Shown here: positions 56,322-64,000 of the stretch, piece by piece
How positions within the stretch are numbered: position 1 is the stretch's first letter
How the letters are laid out: each line of letters begins with the position of its first letter
Source: Paenarthrobacter nitroguajacolicus
Lineage (GTDB): Bacteria; Actinomycetota; Actinomycetes; Actinomycetales; Micrococcaceae
NCBI RefSeq assembly: GCF_029952445.1
Contig: NZ_JAQPPK010000005.1
Coordinates: forward strand, 122,796-186,795
Length of the DNA: 64,000 nucleotides
Reading direction: 5' to 3'
The notes under the pieces: generated by a model
Database searches by the model: none
What the model was told of the DNA's origin: nothing
The model's input: only the letters and a program-made list of their open reading frames with translations
Position numbers and translations under genes: made by a program

Positions 56322-57054
56322 CTTCCCGACTCTCCGATCGCTGGGGCTCGTGGACCAGCATGTTGTGCCAAGGGCCGTTTCTTTCAGCCGTCCACGCAGA
56401 AGAGATGGCAGATTTCAGTTCGGCCAGCGTGTAGCTGCGCCTGATGGACAGCAAGCCGTCCTTCACAATGTAGGAGCCGAAACCCAGGGGCCAGAAGCCC
56501 GCCATGAACAAGACGTAGGCGACGTTGCTGCGGGCTAGGTCGTTGTGGAGGGCCACATGGCGGGTCAGCAGTTCGGAATCTCGCAGAACACCTGCGAACT
56601 GCTGTGCGTCGAGGTGGTGAAGGATGTGGTTGGAAATCACGACGTCGAAAGCCACGCCCTCCGCCACCAGCTCCGAACTGTGCGCCCGCCGATAAGTGAC
56701 ATCGGCTTTGTTAGCCACACGTTTGTTACCAACATGGCTGGCAAACTCAAAGGCCCGTTCATCCGGATCGATCGCCGTCACCTCCAGCACGAAACCATCC
56801 CGGCGCGCCCAACGGGCGAGGCCGCGGGCCACGTCGCCGCTGCCGCTGCCAATGTCCAGCAACGAGGCGTGCCCGGTTTCCGCCAGGAGGGGGCGGATAC
56901 GGCGTTGGTAGGTCCGACGCCATCCCGAGAGGAGCCTGTTGACGACGGGAAACCTGGCATAGGTTCTGGTGAGCCGCCGCTGATCGCAACCAGGCCGGTC
57001 CATGTCCTCAACGCTGTACAGGTCCCTTTCCCTGAGGGACCCCCAAGGGCTCAC
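56314..57054 (-). CDS. SAM-dependent methyltransferase of the type III PKS operon
   Basis: 246 residues, class I methyltransferase: SLLDIGSGSGDVARGLARWA (motif I, near 65), TAIDPDERAFEFA (motif II), FDVVISNHILHHLD (motif IV). It probably methylates a hydroxyl or ring carbon of the polyketide. The GTG at 57054 gives a GTGA overlap with the PKS stop, in keeping with tight coupling; a later ATG at 57003 is possible. The order of genes suggests methylation between synthesis and hydroxylation. Confidence 0.87.
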   Translation of the reverse strand: MSPWGSLRERDLYSVEDMDRPGCDQRRLTRTYARFPVVNRLLSGWRRTYQRRIRPLLAETGHASLLDIGSGSGDVARGLARWARRDGFVLEVTAIDPDERAFEFASHVGNKRVANKADVTYRRAHSSELVAEGVAFDVVISNHILHHLDAQQFAGVLRDSELLTRHVALHNDLARSNVAYVLFMAGFWPLGFGSYIVKDGLLSIRRSYTLAELKSAISSAWTAERNGPWHNMLVHEPQRSESREGA

Positions 57055-58187
57055 AGACCGGGGGAGACCAGTGTGAAGAGGCCGGTCTCCACCGTGAGGC
57101 CGGGGCCGAACGCCATGGAACAGATCCGTTCCTCGCGTTGGCTGGCCGCCTGACCCAGCATGTACTTCAGGACAAACATCACCGTGGCACTGCTCATATT
57201 GCCGAATTCACGGAGGGTCTCCCTGGCCGGGACCAACTGCTCCTGGCTCAGTTCCAGTTTGGACTCGACCTTGTCCAGGATGCTTCGGCCGCCGGGGTGG
57301 ATGGCCCAGTGCGTGATGTCCCGGTACGGCAGGCCGGCGAGCTCCGGCTCCTTGGCCAACAGCGGCTCCAAGGCTCCTGTGATGTGCTCTTCGATAATGT
57401 GCGGCACGTAGGAGCCCAGGACCATTTCAAATCCTTCGTCGCCAATGTTCCATGCCATGGCTTCCTCTCCAACGGGAGTCAGGACTGTCTCGAAGTGATC
57501 CAGCCGGATCACCGGTTCGTCGCCTTCCGGTTCCCGTGCCGAGATAACGGCCGCCGCCGCGCCATCGCCGAAGATTGCCGAGCCCATGATCGTGTCCGGA
57601 TCATTGGAGGTCCTGACGTGGAGCGAACAGAGCTCGACGCAGATGACAAGCACAACAGCTTCCGGATCCGCCATGCAGAATTGCTTGGCGGCTTTCATGG
57701 CGGGGAACGCGGCATAGCAACCCATGAAGCCAAGGTGGTACCGCTGAACTGCAGGATTCAGTCCCAAGGCCCTCACCACCTTGTAGTCGGGTCCTGGATT
57801 GAAGAATCCCGTGCATGACACGGTGATCACATGGGTGATGTCATCAAGGTCGATCCCATGGGCCTGTGCCACCGCTGTTTTCCCCGCCTCAATGAACAGC
57901 TTGGTGGCTTCCGTGGCGAAAATTTCATTACGGACTTTGGTGCTGGGACTTAACACCCTGTTGGTTTCCGGGTCGAAGAACTTTGGATTTTCGGGATGAG
58001 CGTCCAGGCTGAGTTCTTCCACCGCCGTGAAGCGTGTATCGATGGCCGCCGAATCGAAGCAGGTGGTGACAAGGCGCGTCCCCAGCCTCGTCAGGCCTGG
58101 TTGGGAGGCGAAGACCTCACGGGCCTGCTGCTGGACAAGGATTGTGGGGGGAACTGCGGTTTCGAGGGACCTCATGTATACCGGCAT
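57051..58187 (-). CDS. Type III polyketide synthase
   Basis: 378 residues of the chalcone/stilbene synthase fold. The catalytic triad is visible: Cys157 in GFMGCYAAF, His297 in WAIHPGG and Asn330 in FGNMSSATV. SCTGFFNPGPDYKVVRALGLNP and FGDGAAAAVISA are further family blocks. Bacterial members make alkylresorcinols, alkylpyrones or tetrahydroxynaphthalene from acyl- and malonyl-CoA. The downstream methyltransferase and flavin hydroxylase recall phenolic-lipid clusters such as the srs genes of Streptomyces. A leaderless start is possible (TAAGAA 6 nt upstream, weak). Divergent from the UvrA-like gene. Confidence 0.95.
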   Translation of the reverse strand: MPVYMRSLETAVPPTILVQQQAREVFASQPGLTRLGTRLVTTCFDSAAIDTRFTAVEELSLDAHPENPKFFDPETNRVLSPSTKVRNEIFATEATKLFIEAGKTAVAQAHGIDLDDITHVITVSCTGFFNPGPDYKVVRALGLNPAVQRYHLGFMGCYAAFPAMKAAKQFCMADPEAVVLVICVELCSLHVRTSNDPDTIMGSAIFGDGAAAAVISAREPEGDEPVIRLDHFETVLTPVGEEAMAWNIGDEGFEMVLGSYVPHIIEEHITGALEPLLAKEPELAGLPYRDITHWAIHPGGRSILDKVESKLELSQEQLVPARETLREFGNMSSATVMFVLKYMLGQAASQREERICSMAFGPGLTVETGLFTLVSPGL

Positions 58188-58318
58188 GCTTCATTCTTAG
58201 TGAGTAAAGCCGGGAAGACAATGGCAGAATCGATCGTATTGACCGAGGTTGGTCGAGGAGAGCCAGGCGACGCCCACGGGGGACTGTTGGACAGCGTCGC
58301 CCAACAGATGGAGAAACC

Positions 58319-60712
58319 ATGACTACCACTGCCGCTTCTGACACGCAATCTCCTGTGTCGCACGTTGCCGATACCCATGACCTCATCCGGGTACAGGGCG
58401 CGCGCGAAAACAACCTCAAAGACATCAGCATCGAAATTCCGAAGCGACGACTCACAGTCTTCACGGGCGTCTCGGGCTCGGGCAAAAGTTCCCTTGTCTT
58501 CGCCACCATCGCCGCAGAGTCGCAGCGAATGATCAACGAGACCTACAGCGCCTTCGTCCAGGGCTTCATGCCGTCGCTGGCACGACCTGACGTGGACGTG
58601 TTGGAAGGATTGACGACGGCGATCATCGTCGACCAGGAACGGATGGGCTCCAACCCGCGCTCCACTGTCGGTACGGCCACTGACGCCAACGCCATGCTTC
58701 GCATCCTGTTCAGCCGCCTCGGACAACCACACATCGGATCTTCCAACGCTTACTCCTTCAACGTCCCTACGGTGAAGGCCAGTGGAGCTATCACTGTGGA
58801 CCGCGGTGAGGGGAAGACCAAGACCGAGAAAGCAAGCTTCAACCGCCTCGGCGGCATGTGTTCCCGCTGTGAGGGCATGGGCTCGGTCAACGATTTCGAT
58901 CTCACGGCCTTGTACGACGACACGAAGTCCCTCAGTGAAGGCGCCCTGACGGTCCCCGGTTACAGCATGGATGGCTGGTACGGGCGCATTTTCAGCGGGA
59001 CCGGCTACTTCAACATGGACAAGCCGATCGCCAAATTCACCAAGAAGGAACTCCACGACCTCCTTTACCGGGAACCGACCAAGGTCAAGGTAGAGGGCAT
59101 CAATCTCACGTACGAAGGCATCATTCCCAAAATACAGAAGTCGATGCTGTCCAAGGACGTCGATGCCCTGCAGCCCCATGTTCGGGCCTTCGTGGAGCGT
59201 GCCATCACGTTCACAACCTGTCCCGAATGCGACGGTACCCGGCTGAGCCCTGAGGCCAGGTCTTCGAAGATCAAAGGCAAGAGCATTGCTGACGTCTGCA
59301 CCATGCAGATCAGCGATCTCGCTGAATGGATCCGGCAACTCGACGAGCCTTCCGTTGCACCCCTGATCAAGGGCCTCCAGCATCTCCTGGACTCCTTTGC
59401 GGACATCGGACTGGGATATCTTTCCCTGGACCGCCCCGCAGGCACCCTGTCCGGGGGCGAGGCCCAGCGGACCAAGATGATCCGCCATCTCGGTTCATCC
59501 CTGACCGATATCACTTACGTGTTCGACGAGCCGACGATCGGACTGCACCCGCACGACATCGAGCGCATGAACCAGTTACTGCTGCAGCTTCGTGACAAGG
59601 GCAACACGGTCCTTGTGGTCGAACATAAGCCGGAAACCATTGCGATCGCAGACCACGTCATTGACCTTGGCCCAGGTGCCGGAACCGGTGGCGGCACAGT
59701 CTGTTTCGAAGGGAATCTTGACGGGCTGCGGGGGAGCGACACCATCACCGGGCGCCACCTCGACGACCGTGCTTCAATCAAGGACGCTGTCCGATCGGCG
59801 TCGGGCCAACTGGAAGTCCGCGGAGCGTCGACGAACAACCTCAAGGACGTCGACGTCGATATTCCCCTCGGCGTTCTCTGCGTCCTCACCGGGGTGGCTG
59901 GCTCGGGCAAGAGCTCGCTGATTCACGGCTCTGTAGCCAAACGGGATGGCGTGCTGGTCATCGACCAGGGAGCCATTCGCGGATCCCGCAGGAGCAATCC
60001 GGCCACTTACACCGGTCTGCTGGAACCCATCCGCAAGGCATTTGCCAAGGCAAACGGCGTGAAGCCCGCGCTGTTCAGTTCGAACTCAGAGGGTGCATGC
60101 CCAACGTGCAATGGCGCGGGGGTTATCTACACGGATCTCGGCGTCATGGCGACTGTTGAGTCCACTTGCGAAGAGTGTGAGGGAAAGCGCTTCCAGGCTT
60201 CGGTCCTGGAATACAAGCTGGGGGACCGCAATATTGCAGAAGTGCTTGCAATGTCGGTCAATGAGGCTGAGGACTTCTTCGGCAATGGCGATGCCCGAAC
60301 GCCCGCGGCGCACAAGATCCTGGACCGCTTGGCTGACGTCGGGCTTGGTTACCTGACCTTGGGCCAGCCACTGACAACCTTGTCCGGTGGTGAACGGCAA
60401 CGGCTTAAGCTGGCCACGCAGATGTCCGAGAAGGGTGACATCTACATTCTCGATGAGCCCACAACGGGCCTGCACCTGGCTGACGTCCAGAACCTGCTGG
60501 GCATGCTGGACCGCTTGGTCGAGTCAGGAAAATCGGTCATTGTGATCGAACACCACCAGGCAGTCATGGCCCACGCGGACTGGATCATCGACCTCGGGCC
60601 GGGAGCAGGTCACGACGGCGGCACGATTGTCTTCGCAGGGACGCCGGCAGAGCTTGTGGCCGGGAAGGAGACGCTGACAGGCAAGCACCTCGCGGCATAC
60701 GTGGGCGCCTGA
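58319..60712 (+). CDS. Class II UvrA-like ABC ATPase (drug-resistance type)
   Basis: 797 residues. Two ABC ATPase halves: Walker A GVSGSGKSS at 50-58 and GVAGSGKSS near 524; signatures LSGGEAQR and LSGGERQR; Walker B regions YVFDEPTIGLHP and YILDEPTTGLHL. Zinc motifs CSRCEG (about 181), CPECDG (about 301), CPTCNG and CEECEG follow. It is shorter than repair UvrA (about 950), which fits the class II group lacking the UvrB-binding domain. The DrrC-type members protect producers from DNA-binding drugs. GGAG precedes the ATG. Divergent from the PKS operon with a 131-bp gap. Confidence 0.92.
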   Translation: MTTTAASDTQSPVSHVADTHDLIRVQGARENNLKDISIEIPKRRLTVFTGVSGSGKSSLVFATIAAESQRMINETYSAFVQGFMPSLARPDVDVLEGLTTAIIVDQERMGSNPRSTVGTATDANAMLRILFSRLGQPHIGSSNAYSFNVPTVKASGAITVDRGEGKTKTEKASFNRLGGMCSRCEGMGSVNDFDLTALYDDTKSLSEGALTVPGYSMDGWYGRIFSGTGYFNMDKPIAKFTKKELHDLLYREPTKVKVEGINLTYEGIIPKIQKSMLSKDVDALQPHVRAFVERAITFTTCPECDGTRLSPEARSSKIKGKSIADVCTMQISDLAEWIRQLDEPSVAPLIKGLQHLLDSFADIGLGYLSLDRPAGTLSGGEAQRTKMIRHLGSSLTDITYVFDEPTIGLHPHDIERMNQLLLQLRDKGNTVLVVEHKPETIAIADHVIDLGPGAGTGGGTVCFEGNLDGLRGSDTITGRHLDDRASIKDAVRSASGQLEVRGASTNNLKDVDVDIPLGVLCVLTGVAGSGKSSLIHGSVAKRDGVLVIDQGAIRGSRRSNPATYTGLLEPIRKAFAKANGVKPALFSSNSEGACPTCNGAGVIYTDLGVMATVESTCEECEGKRFQASVLEYKLGDRNIAEVLAMSVNEAEDFFGNGDARTPAAHKILDRLADVGLGYLTLGQPLTTLSGGERQRLKLATQMSEKGDIYILDEPTTGLHLADVQNLLGMLDRLVESGKSVIVIEHHQAVMAHADWIIDLGPGAGHDGGTIVFAGTPAELVAGKETLTGKHLAAYVGA

Positions 60713-60775
60713 GGTAAGTGCCGCGCCGGCTGTTCTACCTGCAGCCACCATCCGATGAGTAGAGGCAGTTGCCAT

Positions 60776-60803
60776 CTTGGATTTTCTTAAAATATATAGA
60801 CTG
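60776..60803 (+). promoter_or_regulatory. Promoter of the TetR gene
   Basis: TTGGAT (60776-60781), 16 bp, TAGACT (60798-60803). The -10 box is the left half of the palindrome at 60796-60809, so repressor binding would block the promoter. Leader about 9 nt. Confidence 0.5.
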
Positions 60804-60809
60804 GTCTAT
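60796..60809. promoter_or_regulatory. Perfect 14-bp palindrome, candidate TetR operator
   Basis: ATAGAC-TG-GTCTAT, 9 nt before the TetR start codon. Its TAGAC/GTCTA core resembles the operator type of LmrA/QdoR-like TetR repressors. It is the only long dyad in this intergenic region. Confidence 0.72.
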
Positions 60810-60818
60810 TATTTGAGC

Positions 60819-61418
60819 ATGGCAACCAAAGGAAGCCTGACCAAGGCGCGACTCGCGGAGTCCATGCTTCAGCTCATCCAGACCAGCGGCTACAGCGGCA
60901 CAGGCCTCAATGCCGTGACCGAACACGCAGCAGCCCCCAAGGGGTCGATCTACTTCCATTTCCCTGATGGGAAAGAGGGGTTAGGCGTCGCAGCGGTGGA
61001 GCTCGCCGCCAAACAGTTCGAGACACTGATTGCAGAGACGGCCGTGGCTGCAGGCAGTGCAGCAGAAGCTGCCCGAGCCGCGATTGAGACCTTGGCGACC
61101 ATCGTCAGCGAGAGCGACTTCCAGCTGGGTTGCCCGGTCTCCGTCGTCACCTTGGAGATGGGGGCGGAAAGCGAACGACTGCGGGAAGCATGCGCCAGCG
61201 CCTTTGAATCCTGGATCAACCCGACCGCCGCGCTCCTCGAGGCCAACGGTGTTGACGCCAAGGAAGCCCGTTCCCTGGCAACCGTCGTTGTGTCGACAAT
61301 CGAGGGGGCCGTCATCGTCTCCCGAGCCATGAAGAGCACCCAACCTCTTGTTGCGGCCGCCGACGTCGTGGCGGAGCTCATCAACCAGCGCTGCCTGACC
61401 GTTGGGGGAAAGCGATGA
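60819..61418 (+). CDS. TetR/AcrR family transcription regulator
   Basis: 199 residues. The N-terminal helix-turn-helix is seen in LTKARLAESMLQLIQTSGYSGTGLNAVTEHAAAPKGSIYFHF (given here as two parts: residues 7-26 and 27-48), followed by a ligand-binding helical domain (about 60-195). The AAPKGSIYFHFP recognition segment fits the LmrA/YxaF-like branch. ATG 60819 is chosen; the frame is open to 60777, which would place the promoter inside the gene. Its last codons overlap the next gene by ATGA, so it probably controls that gene and itself. Confidence 0.9.
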   Translation: MATKGSLTKARLAESMLQLIQTSGYSGTGLNAVTEHAAAPKGSIYFHFPDGKEGLGVAAVELAAKQFETLIAETAVAAGSAAEAARAAIETLATIVSESDFQLGCPVSVVTLEMGAESERLREACASAFESWINPTAALLEANGVDAKEARSLATVVVSTIEGAVIVSRAMKSTQPLVAAADVVAELINQRCLTVGGKR

Positions 61419-63235
61419 CAGCATTTGAAGAAACCCGTCATGCCCTGGTCTTCGGGGCCTCAGGGCTGGTCGGCCGGCACCTCGTCTTGAAGCTAACCGA
61501 GGCTGGTGCGAACGTCACGGCGGCAGTTCGGACTGTGGAATCCGGACTGCGTGTCGAACGATGGCTCAAGGACCGTGGGCTGACGGGAAGCATCAGCACG
61601 ACGATTGTCGACTTTGAGACCCCTGAGATCCTTGAGGGCGGCGCACCGGCATTTGGTTCTGTCACCGAGATTCACAACTGCGCCGGGTCCTACCGATTCG
61701 GGATGACCGCCCAGGAAGCACGCAGCGCCAACGTTGGAATCGTCCAGAAACTGATCGACTTCGCCAAGGACCTTCCCAAGCTCCAGCGAGTCGTCCATGT
61801 GTCGGGCTACCGCGTCGGCGGGCAGGACCCCACAACCATTCCTTGGTCCGAGGACTACCGCACCACGGTGTACAAGGAACTTGGCGCCTACGAAGCGTCG
61901 AAGGTGGAATCCGACGCTATCTTCCAAGCCCGGGCGTTGGAGAGCGGAGTCCCCTGGACCATTGTCAATCCGTCCAGCGTGATCGGCGACAGCGTGACTG
62001 GGGAGTCCGACCAGCACATCGGTCTCGTCAGTGCTATCGAGCAGGTTTGGGAAGGTACCGCGTCCGCGCTGCCGGGAAACAAGGCAACTTTCCTCCCGGT
62101 GGTCACAGTCGACTACCTGGCCGCCTTCATGGCGGCAGCCGCTGTCGATCCCGCTTCTGCAGGTAAGGCCTACTGGGTTCTCGACGACGACACCCCACCC
62201 CTGGCGGACCTCCTTACGCACGTCGGCCGGCATATCGGCGGGAAAGTCCCGCTGGTAAAGATGCCGATCGGTGTCATCAAGCGGCTTCCTCAGTGGATCA
62301 CCAGGGCAGATCCCGAGATGCTCACTTTCCTGTCCTCCGACCGCTATCCGACAGGGTCCGCCGTCGAATTCGCCGAGAAGCACGGGATTCGGATGCCCGA
62401 CGTCCTGCTTTCCCTCGAACGGTGGACCGATCACCTGGCCGCACATCGTTTTGGCGCCGCCATGGGTGAAGGCCGTCGATTCGTCAACCTTGGCGGTCTC
62501 AAGACATTTGAGCTCGGTGCACCCGGGTCCAGCCGGATAATCCTTCCAGGCCTGCCAGTCAACGCCGACACCTGGGCAGAAGTGGCGTCGGGAATTGGCG
62601 CGCGAGTGCTCGACATGCCCGGACTCGGCCTCAGTAGTGGAAGGGGCATTCAGGACTGGGAACAGTGGCTGCCCGCTGTGCTGAGCCGTGAACCTTCTGA
62701 CCTCATAGGCCATTCCATTGGTGCCGCTGCGGCAGTAGTCGCGGCGGACCGGATCCCGGCGCAGGTCAACTCGCTCACGCTGATCGCGCCATTCTTCCTC
62801 CAAGCCCCGGCAGGCATCTCGGCCCGCTTGCGGCCGCTCGTGTCCGCATACTTGCGACACAGCGACCCGGTACGTCTATCACGCCAACTCACTGGATCGG
62901 AAGCTGCCGCAGGCGCCCTCAAGTCCAGCCTGAGCGACCTCAAACGAAGCAGCGCCAAGCGGGTCGCCGAGCATCTGGCGACCGCGGGATCGAAGCAATG
63001 GCGTGCCGAACTCCAAGAAAAGCTCATGCGATTCAGCGGCCCGGTCCGCATCATCACGGGCAGCGAGGACCCGATCGCCCTGGATGCTCTTGAGCAGCTT
63101 GAGTCACTTCCAAACGTTGAGTTGATCTCGGTGCCGGGCGCCGGGCACCACCCGCAATTGACGCATGGCGATGATGTCGCTGCTCTCATCAGCAGATTTG
63201 TCGCACGAACAGGGCCGGCAAGGGTCAGCCGTTGA
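61415..63235 (+). CDS. SDR-type nucleotide-binding domain fused to an alpha/beta hydrolase
   Basis: 606 residues with two catalytic domains. Residues about 8-330 form an extended SDR (LVFGASGLVGRHLVLKLTEAG for NAD(P), VVHVSGYRVGG, a possible catalytic Tyr/Lys in YEASKVESD, WTIVNPSSVIGDS). Residues about 360-606 form an alpha/beta hydrolase (RIILPGLPVNADTW oxyanion region, nucleophile Ser in LIGHSIGAAAAV, acid in ITGSEDPIAL, His in GAGHHPQLTH). The joined chain suggests reduction or dehydrogenation followed by ester or amide hydrolysis of one molecule. It is coupled to the TetR regulator by an ATGA overlap. Confidence 0.87.
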   Translation: MTAFEETRHALVFGASGLVGRHLVLKLTEAGANVTAAVRTVESGLRVERWLKDRGLTGSISTTIVDFETPEILEGGAPAFGSVTEIHNCAGSYRFGMTAQEARSANVGIVQKLIDFAKDLPKLQRVVHVSGYRVGGQDPTTIPWSEDYRTTVYKELGAYEASKVESDAIFQARALESGVPWTIVNPSSVIGDSVTGESDQHIGLVSAIEQVWEGTASALPGNKATFLPVVTVDYLAAFMAAAAVDPASAGKAYWVLDDDTPPLADLLTHVGRHIGGKVPLVKMPIGVIKRLPQWITRADPEMLTFLSSDRYPTGSAVEFAEKHGIRMPDVLLSLERWTDHLAAHRFGAAMGEGRRFVNLGGLKTFELGAPGSSRIILPGLPVNADTWAEVASGIGARVLDMPGLGLSSGRGIQDWEQWLPAVLSREPSDLIGHSIGAAAAVVAADRIPAQVNSLTLIAPFFLQAPAGISARLRPLVSAYLRHSDPVRLSRQLTGSEAAAGALKSSLSDLKRSSAKRVAEHLATAGSKQWRAELQEKLMRFSGPVRIITGSEDPIALDALEQLESLPNVELISVPGAGHHPQLTHGDDVAALISRFVARTGPARVSR

Positions 63236-63281
63236 TAGGGACCTAATAGTGTCGGCGGCTAAGGCAGGGGAGGGGCTGACT

Positions 63282-63287
63282 TAGATT
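63282..63287 (+). promoter_or_regulatory. -10 box TAGATT upstream of the decayed gene
   Basis: Ends 6 nt before GTG 63294, the leaderless spacing. Confidence 0.5.
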
Positions 63288-63293
63288 TGTAGC

Positions 63294-63751
63294 GTGAGTT
63301 CCATTGTCGAAGGTGCCATAGAGGTCCTTTATGCTGCAAAAATTCCGCTGGCTCCTGGCTTATCGCCATGGCAGATCGAGGACATTGAAGAGCAGTTTTC
63401 GTTTGAGTTCAGCCCTGATCACGCCCGGCTCCTGAGTCTAGCCATGCCAATAGGCCATGGATGGGTTGATTGGACGGGGGAGACCGCCGAAATCCAGTAC
63501 CGGCTCGACTGGCCACGCGATGGCGTCTTATTTGACGTAAAAGAGAACGCCTTCTGGCCCAACGAGTGGGGCGAACGCCCCGCGGACGTCACGGAAGCCC
63601 GGTCTTTTCCGTGCACCAAACGGACGTGATCTACTACGGCAGCGATCTCACCACATATTTCCAAGCCGAATTTTTCAGGATCCGGGACCGAAAATTGCCC
63701 AACTATCATGTCGATTTCTGGTCTGACCTGGCCGAGTGCCGGTGGGCGTAG
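63294..63751 (+). pseudogene. Decayed SMI1/KNR4-like protein gene
   Basis: The frame starting at GTG 63294 encodes a recognisable N-terminal half (GLSPWQIEDIEEQF, HGWVDWTGETAEIQYRL, GERPADVTEA) and then runs out at 63629. A second frame, +2 relative to the first, continues with the C-terminal part typical of the same family (SPVFSVHQTDVIYYG, then YFQAEFFRIRDRKLPNYHVDFW) to the stop at 63751. The break lies near 63595-63605, and the stretch that normally joins the two parts (about 30-40 residues) is missing. An out-of-frame deletion best explains this. The family is common among immunity proteins; the match is from memory of the family pattern. Confidence 0.72.
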
Positions 63752-64000
63752 TCTGGTCGATGACCGACGCAATGCAACGGGCGTTGCTGTTGGGGTCTAC
63801 AGGGGTTTTGCCTGACAACCCGCTCCACTTCTGACCATATGGTTATAACGCCGATAATCTACATTATGTAAAGTAGTAGTCTGCGTATCTCATCAGATGA
63901 ATCAATTCGCCGGTCCCCTGATCTTGCCGGGATCTACACCCAATCACCCCGGAGTTCCGGGGAATTTGGCTGGCTGGCTGGCCTGGAAAGGAGATTCTTC
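63752..64000 (+). promoter_or_regulatory. Structured leader of a gene starting past the right edge
   Basis: No coding region. It contains an A+T-rich block with candidate -10 boxes (TATAAC near 63844, GATAAT near 63853), two perfect palindromes (63834-63843 ACCATATGGT and 63860-63870 TACAT-T-ATGTA), a perfect dyad CCCCGGA/TCCGGGG (63947-63962), four tandem TGGC units (63967-63982), and finally AAAGGAG, a ribosome site about 8 nt from the end. The next gene should therefore start at or just past 64000. Confidence 0.6.

Noticed and set aside
58194..58199. Leaderless -10 box for the type III PKS gene
   Set aside because: TAAGAA sits at the right distance but lacks the final T of the TANNNT form, so it was not listed as a feature.
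58172..59488. A 438-codon minus-strand frame opposite the UvrA-like gene
   Set aside because: Shadow frame in high-GC DNA with no domain pattern.
61493..62860. A 455-codon minus-strand frame opposite the SDR-hydrolase fusion
   Set aside because: Shadow frame; the plus-strand protein has two intact catalytic domains.
63860..64000. SAM or other common riboswitch in the right-edge leader
   Set aside because: The conserved core sequences of the riboswitch classes I know are absent; only generic dyads are visible.

Overview
The window is a chromosomal stretch of a high-GC actinobacterium, most likely Arthrobacter or Paenarthrobacter (Micrococcaceae). The evidence is a complete Pup-proteasome locus with a single-polypeptide PafBC, mycothiol ligase MshC, RbpA, HelY, frequent GTG starts, and many start codons placed 6-8 nt after a TANNNT -10 box (leaderless mRNAs). 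I see no insertion sequence, integrase, phage gene or CRISPR array. The genus call is inference from gene content and gene form.

Layout. 1-3.6 kb: tRNA-Leu(GAG) on the minus strand, an M20 metallopeptidase, an acyl-CoA dehydrogenase-like flavoprotein and two small conserved genes, closed by tandem terminators. 3.9-23.8 kb: an exopolysaccharide locus. A long plus-strand operon, almost every junction a 4-nt stop/start overlap, encodes an initiating sugar-phosphate transferase, a nucleotide-sugar oxidase/epimerase/aminotransferase/acetyltransferase module, a Wzx-type flippase, two glycosyltransferases, two tandem Wzz-like membrane proteins, a Wzy/WaaL-type polymerase or ligase and an exported glycosidase-like protein. 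Facing it on the minus strand are rmlB, a fused rmlC-rmlD, a WecG/TagA-GT2 fusion and another GT2. rmlA is divergent from rmlB across a perfect palindrome. So a dTDP-rhamnose-containing, undecaprenol-linked polymer made by a Wzx/Wzy-like route is the simplest reading. The next divergent gene pair includes uppP, which recycles the same lipid carrier.

24-46 kb: the conserved actinobacterial block uppP-mshC, PAC2, HAD phosphatase, M50 protease, TrmI, then the proteasome genes ARC/mpa-dop-pup-prcB-prcA-pafA, two FKBP isomerases (one a lipoprotein), fused pafBC, a small membrane protein, tatA-tatC and helY. Pup (ending GGQ) is deamidated by Dop, ligated by PafA, recognised by ARC and degraded by PrcA/PrcB. 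PafBC is the DNA-damage transcription activator encoded beside them. 46-55 kb: an amidohydrolase, polyprenol-phosphate-mannose synthase, rbpA, an nfeD-slipin operon, an RlmA-type methyltransferase, an S9 peptidase, peptide deformylase and an NTF2-like protein.

55-64 kb: an accessory end. A minus-strand operon encodes a type III polyketide synthase, a SAM methyltransferase and an FAD mono-oxygenase. Divergent from it is a class II UvrA-like ATPase of the kind linked to resistance against DNA-binding drugs. A TetR regulator with a perfect palindrome over its own promoter follows, translationally coupled to an unusual SDR-alpha/beta-hydrolase fusion. Then come a decayed SMI1/KNR4-like gene and the structured leader of a gene that begins just past the right edge. 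The best candidates for an undescribed system are the PKS/UvrA-like neighbourhood, the TetR/SDR-hydrolase operon and the exopolysaccharide locus with its paired palindromic control region.
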